Shown here: positions 58,690-64,000 of the stretch, piece after piece
Numbering within the stretch: position 1 is the stretch's first letter
Layout: each line of letters starts with the position of its first letter
NCBI GenBank assembly: GCA_029582165.1
Contig: CM055870.1
Location: 9,357,832 to 9,421,831 of the forward strand
Direction: 5' to 3'
Origin: Portulaca oleracea
Lineage: Eukaryota; Streptophyta; Magnoliopsida; Caryophyllales; Portulacaceae
DNA: 64,000 bases
The notes under the pieces: model-generated
Seen by the model: only the letters and a program-made list of their open reading frames with translations
The model's database searches: none
Told to the model about the DNA's origin: nothing
Translations under genes and position numbers: made by a program

Positions 58690-59960
58690 TGGTTTGTGGT
58701 GAGATGATGGTAATTTAGTCACCCTTAACACCTTAGCCACAATAAAGTTTGTCAGACCACACTGATGTAACAAAGACATATGTCTATCTTGCTTGTATTA
58801 GAAAAAACCCAATTGGTATGGTTGATTAACCATGACCAGACTGTTTTGAGGCCAATCACCTTGATAAATGTGGCCTTATTACACCAATGCTCGATTGTAT
58901 TTTAATAATGAAGTTGAATATGACACTTATGACACATTGGCCACAATATAGTTTACCAGACCACACTGACTAAAGTTTGTTAGACCACACTGATGTAACA
59001 AAGACATATGTCTATCTTGCTTGTATGAGAAAAAACCCAATTCTTATGGTTGATCAACCATGACCAGACTGTTTTGAGGCCAAATGCCTACTTGTATTAT
59101 AATAATGACCACCTTTAACACATTAGCCACAATAAAGTTTATCAGACCACACTGATGTAACAAAGACATATGTCTATCTTGCTTGTATTAGAAAAACCCC
59201 AATTGTTATGGTTGATTAACCATGACCAGACTGTTTTGAGGCCAATCACCTTGATAAATGTTGCCTTATTACACCAATGTTCGATTGTATTTTAATAATG
59301 AAGTTGAATATTACACTTAGAATACATTGACCACAATATAGTTTACCAGACCACACAGACTAAAGTTTGACAGACCACACTGATGTAACAAAGACATATG
59401 TCTATCTTGCTTGTATTAGAAAAAACTCAATTGTTATGGTTGATTAACCATGACCAGACTGTTTTGAGGCCAAATGCCTACTTGTATTATAATAATGACC
59501 ATGTTTAACACATTAGCCACAATAAAGTTTGTCAGACCACACTGATGTAACAAAGACATATGTCTATCTTGCTTGTATTAGAAAAAACCCAATTGTTATG
59601 GTTGATTAACCATGACCAGACTGTTTTGAGGCCAATCACCTTGATAAATGTGGTCAATGTGTAATTTATCAGTGCTCACTTGTATTCTAATAATGAAGTT
59701 GAATATAACACATGTAACAAATTGGCCACCATAAAGTTTATCAGACTACACTAATTTAACTAAGAAATATAGTTATCTTGTTTGTACTCGAAAAACCCTT
59801 GGTCTGGTTGACTAACCAGGACCAGATTGTTTAGAGGCCTATCACGTTGATAAATATGACCTTATTACACCAATTCCCACTTGTATTCTAATACTGAAGG
59901 TAGATATAAGACATATATATAACCATGATCACAATATAGTTAACCAGACCACTTTGATTA
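58690..59960. repeat. Higher-order tandem array, 390-bp period
   Basis: The block TGATGTAACAAAGACATATG occurs at about 58763, 58991, 59153, 59381 and 59543, so spacing alternates about 229 and 162 bp and a 390-bp unit repeats. Each unit has ACCATGACCAGACTGTTTTG and CCACAATATAGTTTACCAGA or CCACAATAAAGTTT. Later copies (59640-59960) decay. No coding capacity; lies directly 3' of the transposase-like gene. Confidence 0.92.
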
Positions 59961-60103
59961 AATTTGTTGATTAACCATGACCACACTGGTTTTTAACTGA
60001 ACACACCATCACAATGTTTATATGCATGTCAGGCCATACTGATGCGAAAATCATGTACCGACGATGTTGTGGCATACATGTCAATATCACAATGTTATAT
60101 GAA

Positions 60104-60172
60104 TGTGCGGTTTGCAACAAAAGAGACCATACGACATATGTTTGCTTCAAAATGACAATTTGGAGCAGATAA
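60104..60172 (+). pseudogene. Isolated zinc-knuckle fragment
   Basis: Short open stretch reading CAVCNKRDHTTYVC, a CX2CX4HX4C knuckle like the one at the end of the FAR1/MULE-like gene (CHFCDQIANHDSRTC), followed by a few residues and a stop. Could be a remnant of a second transposase copy. Too short to be sure. Confidence 0.35.
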
Positions 60173-60347
60173 TTGTCACTACACTACAAATGGATTGCCA
60201 CAAGTTTGTAATTTGTGCAACACACCACGCCCACAACAAAAAAAGAACAAAAAACACATGTTCTAGGTGGGGCTGGACATGTGATATGACCAACTGGGAT
60301 GCCCCTCAAAAACTATCTACATGGTGATTGAGCACCTTCGACGAAGC

Positions 60348-60770
60348 TTACCGATCAGCGTTCCCAAACAAAGCCACCCGCTTCTCGTTTTCTTTATGCA
60401 TCGCCAATTGGTAACAGTAGTTGATTCGTAGCGAACGTATTTTTGCCGCTCTCACCTGTGCCAAATATATTAAGACAAACCAAACGCAATTAATACGGAT
60501 GCCAATATTATTATGTTCTTTAATAAAAAACAATAATATGTTGTGGGGGAGCCCCCTCACCTGTGGAGTGTCGTCCTTCTTGAACCCCGTCACCCAGTTT
60601 GTTTGCTGGCCAAAAAATGTCTCCATGTGGCGCATGCAATAAATGTCGCTGTCTACACCCTGGTCATTGAAGCGCCATCCCGTCGCCGGCCTCCTCAAAT
60701 CACTGTCACAGACGATCATCTCAGCAAATGGATTCCCAGCATGGGACAGAAATCTGCGGACAAGTGTGCT
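60348..60770 (-). pseudogene. Ulp1-like cysteine protease C-terminal fragment
   Basis: Two minus exons, 60770-60561 and 60455-60348, flank a 105-bp GT-AG intron. Sequence reads SHAGNPFAEMIVCDSDLRRP, then GWRFNDQGVDSDIYCMRHME, TFFGQQTNWVTGFKKDDTPQ, and after splicing VRAAKIRSLRINYCYQLAMH, ending FGNADR. This resembles the end of Ulp1/C48 proteases, particularly those carried by plant MULE elements: xDCGxYxMRHMEx followed by a W and an RxLRxxY block. The DCG of the active site appears as D directly before IYCMRHM, so Cys-Gly seems deleted. The N-terminal half with the catalytic His and Asp is absent. The fragment faces the transposase-like gene; both may have been parts of one element. Confidence 0.6.
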
Positions 60771-61079
60771 CTACGACAAACAAGCATATCAAATGTCATA
60801 CACCGTGATACACGTGACAGTGATTTGTGCAATGATTGTGGTCTCAAATCCACATTAATCTCCCCCTTAAGTGTAAAATGTGCCCGCCCTAATCACATCA
60901 TCATCGGCCACACTTGTATCTAAATCACACACACTCACCCAGTGTGTTCAATATGCGTATGTGTACATATATTGAATTAATAATTAAAACCAATATGTCG
61001 ACGTTGGTACACATGTCTTAATGGAATACAAAAAAAAAATGATATGACAACGGGTTTGGGAAATCATCAAATATGGACT
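60771..61079. other. Gap before the LTR element, nothing firm
   Basis: Minus-strand upstream part of the Ulp1 fragment would lie here, but I see no further exon. An A9 run at 61031. The left edge of the Gypsy LTR is near 61080. Confidence 0.3.
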
Positions 61080-62811
61080 ACATTACGATGCTAACCATTT
61101 TTGCATTGGGTTTCTTTGTCACGGCTGTACCAGCGGCTTGTAAGACCTCGGTTTTGTCGTTCTCTCTCAGGGAGCTGGCGGCCTTGGTCAAAGGAACTAG
61201 GTCAAAGGTCGGGTTGAGATTGCTAAGGTAAGGATATTGGTCTAAAAGATCACAAAGCAAGAAATAAAACTAAGGTCGGTCAAGGAATGGAAAAGGTTCG
61301 GGGGTTTTAGACACTTAACGGAACTTTTGATCAAGAAGTTTTCATTATTAAAATGCATAAAGTTAGATTCATCTATGGAACAACGCGGGAAAAAGGCCAC
61401 GATGAATCCCCTCCCTCGAGGAAGATTCAAATTAACTACCCTATGTCCACCATGGACCATCGGGGTTGAAAATCGCGTTAATTCCTAGTTAAGCCTACAC
61501 TTACCCTCGTAAGTGTGGGCTTAACTATCCCACTCTAGACTTCCCATTGAGTGTATAACGATTCAAAGAGCTCTGACCTTGAACCGCCACCCCAATGAGA
61601 AGACACTAGGTGGAAATAGACTCCTCCAACTAAAACTCACTTTAATCAATAAACACCTTCGCAAAATCCATTAAAGCCTTAATCACCCTCACCTCAAGAA
61701 AGATTAGCCTTTAGACATGATGGAGAAATCAACAACCATAGACAAACAAGAACAATGAGATAGCAAGTAAGGAAATTAAGAACAAGCAAAGTAATTAGTA
61801 AAGTAATTAAATAAAGAGTTAAGGGAAGAGAATACTTATCAAAATGTTGTAGATGAACAATGGAAAGCAATAAAAAGATGATCCAACAATCTCTCAATTG
61901 ATTGAATCCCCAAATCTTCAATAATAAACTCAAATCTCCAAAACCCTAGATTAATCTCTCACTAATCTCCTCTAAAATCTACTAATTACAAACTGAAAAT
62001 AAAATCTAAGTCTAAACCTAGATGCCCTAGCTACTCCTAGATATCTCCTAGATTAGATAATAGATCCGATTCATGCCCCAAGACGGGCTATTTAAACAAA
62101 AGGAAGAAGGGCCAAAACACCTGCTTTGGCCTAAAATTAAGCCGAAAAGGGTCGTCGCGATCGCTACGGGCATCGTAGGCGTCGCTACGACCCAAGACAT
62201 GTGAAAACTCTAACTCTCGGCTAAGGCTCCGCTATGCCCAAGCGTCGCGACTCACCATGATCCGTAGCGAACGCCACGGCGGGCGAGCTAACGCTATGAC
62301 CGCCACCGAAAATCGGGAAATTGGGCTTTATCGTAGCGTCGCTACACCCTTCGTAGCGATCGCTACGCTTGGGCGTAACCTTCGCTGGCTCGTAGCGTTC
62401 GCTACGACCGACGTAAGGAACGCGACGGTCGTAGCGTTCTCTACGACCGGCGTAGGGAACGCTACGGTCTTCGCTGATCTTCCACCAAGTAAAGGGGCGA
62501 GCGGTCGCCGCAGATCGTTGTAGCTTAACGCCACGAACATGGATGCCCCCATACTTAGCCTTTTGGCCCGAACTCCCTCTCTTTAGGCACGATTGGTCTC
62601 CCATGCTTCCGGTCTTCACCACGGCATCAAATCAGCTCCAAAGGTCTCGGTGACCGAGTTATCGCCTTTTTCGCAACTTCGCCCCCTTTTATTATTCTCC
62701 GAACTTAATACCTAAAAATCACAAAACACGTAATAAATAACCATTTTATTAGGAACGGCAATAGACTTCAAGTAAACGAGTGGTATTTAGCCCCTAAAAT
62801 GGGACTAAACA
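61080..62811 (-). repeat. 3' LTR of a Gypsy-type element (left edge approximate)
   Basis: On minus the LTR starts TGTTTAGTCCC at 62811, directly after a G-rich purine tract. TTTAAATA near 62090 would be its TATA box, and a U5-like AT-rich tail runs to about 61080. The right edge is firm, the left edge is only estimated from the change in sequence; no target duplication can be checked since the other LTR is outside the window. CGTAGCG-type palindromes fill part of U3. Word use (LTR after CTAAGTGTGGGGGGGTG) fits large Tat-type Gypsy elements. Confidence 0.65.
62150..62475. repeat. Cluster of CGTAGCG / CGCTACG palindromic words in U3
   Basis: GTAGCG occurs five times and CGCTAC six times in about 325 bp, with a perfect 16-bp palindrome CGTAGCGATCGCTACG at 62352-62367. 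The stretch is much richer in G+C than its surroundings. It lies upstream of the putative LTR TATA box on minus, where enhancers would be expected. Confidence 0.85.
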
Positions 62812-62830
62812 CCCCCCCACACTTAGCCTT
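62812..62830 (-). other. Polypurine tract of the Gypsy-type element
   Basis: On minus, CTAAGTGTGGGGGGGTG directly precedes the LTR start. Confidence 0.75.
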
Positions 62831-64000
62831 TTGCTCGTCCCGAGCAAAACTAAACAAAAGAAACTAAGAAACTAGAACTAAACAAAAGCAACTAACTCAC
62901 TTTCACAGAAATCGCGGATGCATTTAGCACATGCATCAAGCCCTTTAAACCTCCAGACTCGGTGGACGAGGTGGGTCTCGTGAGGGTTTATAGCTACTGC
63001 ACCACAAAAGACAAAGAAAAAGGAGAGAGGGAAAGTGAAAACAAAACCGAAGAAAACAAAAAGAAAGAAAAACAAAGGCTTTGATTCAAAAGATCTCGCA
63101 ATCCAAACTAAGAAAACGTTATTAAGCCTCCAAAAGTAACCGTTAGGAGCATCTCACAAACACCACACTCAGATAAAGGTCAATCTTGAAGGTTTTTAAC
63201 TCCCTACACCTTATACGTTGGGAAACCCCATGTGCAAATATGTGCAAGTGGGTTCTAATGGGAATCAAAAGGTTTTAAAGACTCGTGTCCAAATTTGGAA
63301 ACAACGAAACAACCAAGAGAAATGTTGCCCTCCCTCGCATTTGGTCGCCCTTGGCTTGGTGAGGGTCGTAGGTGATGCAAGGAGAGGCCCCACTTTATTT
63401 AGAAGCAAGAAACTTTTTCCGTTTCACTTTCTCCTATATTTTTTTCATTTTCTTTTTTAAAGGTCGGTATTAGCCTTACTTTCGGGAATTGGACGGCCCA
63501 TATAAGGGGTATACCCTCCCAACACGGTGTTTTCCATTCGCCTCACCATGGCGATATAGGAGGAGGGTTAAGGGGTATCAGTGCCGTACCGCCGATACCG
63601 GGCCCGTGTAGGTTGGCTAAGTGTAGGTGGTTAGTGTCATTCAGCGACACGCTCCACTTATTCAGGTTATTGTACCTTATGAATTTCTTTTCTTCGTTTT
63701 CGAATTTGCTAAATGAGCAACAAAACAAACTCGGACACGAGCCCCTAAAATCTCTCGGTTCCAATCAGAACGTGAAAAGAACGGGAGTCTCAATAGACAC
63801 TTAATGAAGGGAGTCTATTAGGGGTAAGTCTTGACTAAAACCCGAGATGGGGTCGAAAATGCTCCAACCGGTTACTTTTAAAGAAGCTTAAGAACGGCTT
63901 CTCAACTTCGATAACGAGATCCAGGAAACAAAGCAGAACAAAAACAAAACTAAAAGAAAAACTTTAAAGGTTTTCACTCCCTTTTTTCTCCTTTTTCACA
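62831..64000 (-). mobile_element. Internal 3' non-coding region of the Gypsy-type element, runs off window
   Basis: Between the purine tract and the window end there is no protein domain. ORFs on both strands (for example 63218-63460, 63543-63764) have no recognisable content. Large Tat-type elements have such non-coding stretches before the 3' LTR. Gag-pol should lie to the right of 64000. Confidence 0.5.

Noticed and set aside
54900..61080. Terminal inverted repeats for the FAR1/MULE-Ulp1 region
   Set aside because: I compared the two outer regions by eye and found only weak word similarity (a loose GACATRNGTGTNNC match), not enough to claim ends.
62221..62622. 133-codon minus ORF in the CGTAGCG cluster
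   Set aside because: It follows the palindromic words of an LTR and has no domain.

Overview
The window looks like nuclear DNA of a flowering plant, most likely a eudicot. The evidence is intronless CC-type (ROXY) glutaredoxin genes, a DYW-class pentatricopeptide repeat (PPR) editing factor, GT-AG introns, Stowaway MITEs beginning CTCCCTCC, and plant Copia, Gypsy, LINE, hAT, Mutator and Helitron sequences. I cannot name the species. There is no sign of prokaryotic or organellar DNA and no CRISPR array.

Layout. 0-1.2 kb: a frameshifted GRF-zinc-finger/membrane-anchor gene (minus). 1.8-9.1 kb: the 5' half of a SET-domain (Rubisco LSMT-like) gene on plus. Its fourth recognisable intron holds a complete, young but disabled 5,049-bp Copia element, and a Helitron-type 3' terminus lies 1 kb further on. 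10.1-15.8 kb: a degraded Copia relic broken up by hAT and MITE insertions and microsatellites. 16-26 kb: two copies of a diverged block, each with one CC-type glutaredoxin gene; a 1.27-kb solo LTR split the first copy. 26.9-31.5 kb: a large hAT element made of CGGAT-like words, other repeats and a GT/GA microsatellite. 33.6-39.2 kb: two more glutaredoxin genes of a second subtype. 42.9-45.6 kb: an intact 900-residue DYW PPR gene resembling OTP84. 45.8-52.4 kb: nested transposons (Stowaway in hAT; Mutator-type MITE in Stowaway; two hATs in a LINE). 54.1-61 kb: a FAR1/MULE transposase-like gene with one nonsense codon, a 390-bp higher-order tandem array and an opposing Ulp1-protease-like fragment. 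61-64 kb: the 3' LTR and internal edge of a minus-strand Gypsy-type element that runs off the window.

How the genes relate. Only the four glutaredoxins and the PPR gene look like working host genes. The glutaredoxins form a tandem family whose members share a TATAAATA box 127-146 bp before the start codon. They fall into two pairs: 1/2 (C-terminus AIWI/AIWV, LxxLL motif kept) and 3/4 (LxxMM and a longer tail). Glutaredoxin 2 has lost the usual first active-site cysteine. Everything else is mobile DNA or decayed genes. All family calls rest on recognising motifs by eye; no database search was possible.
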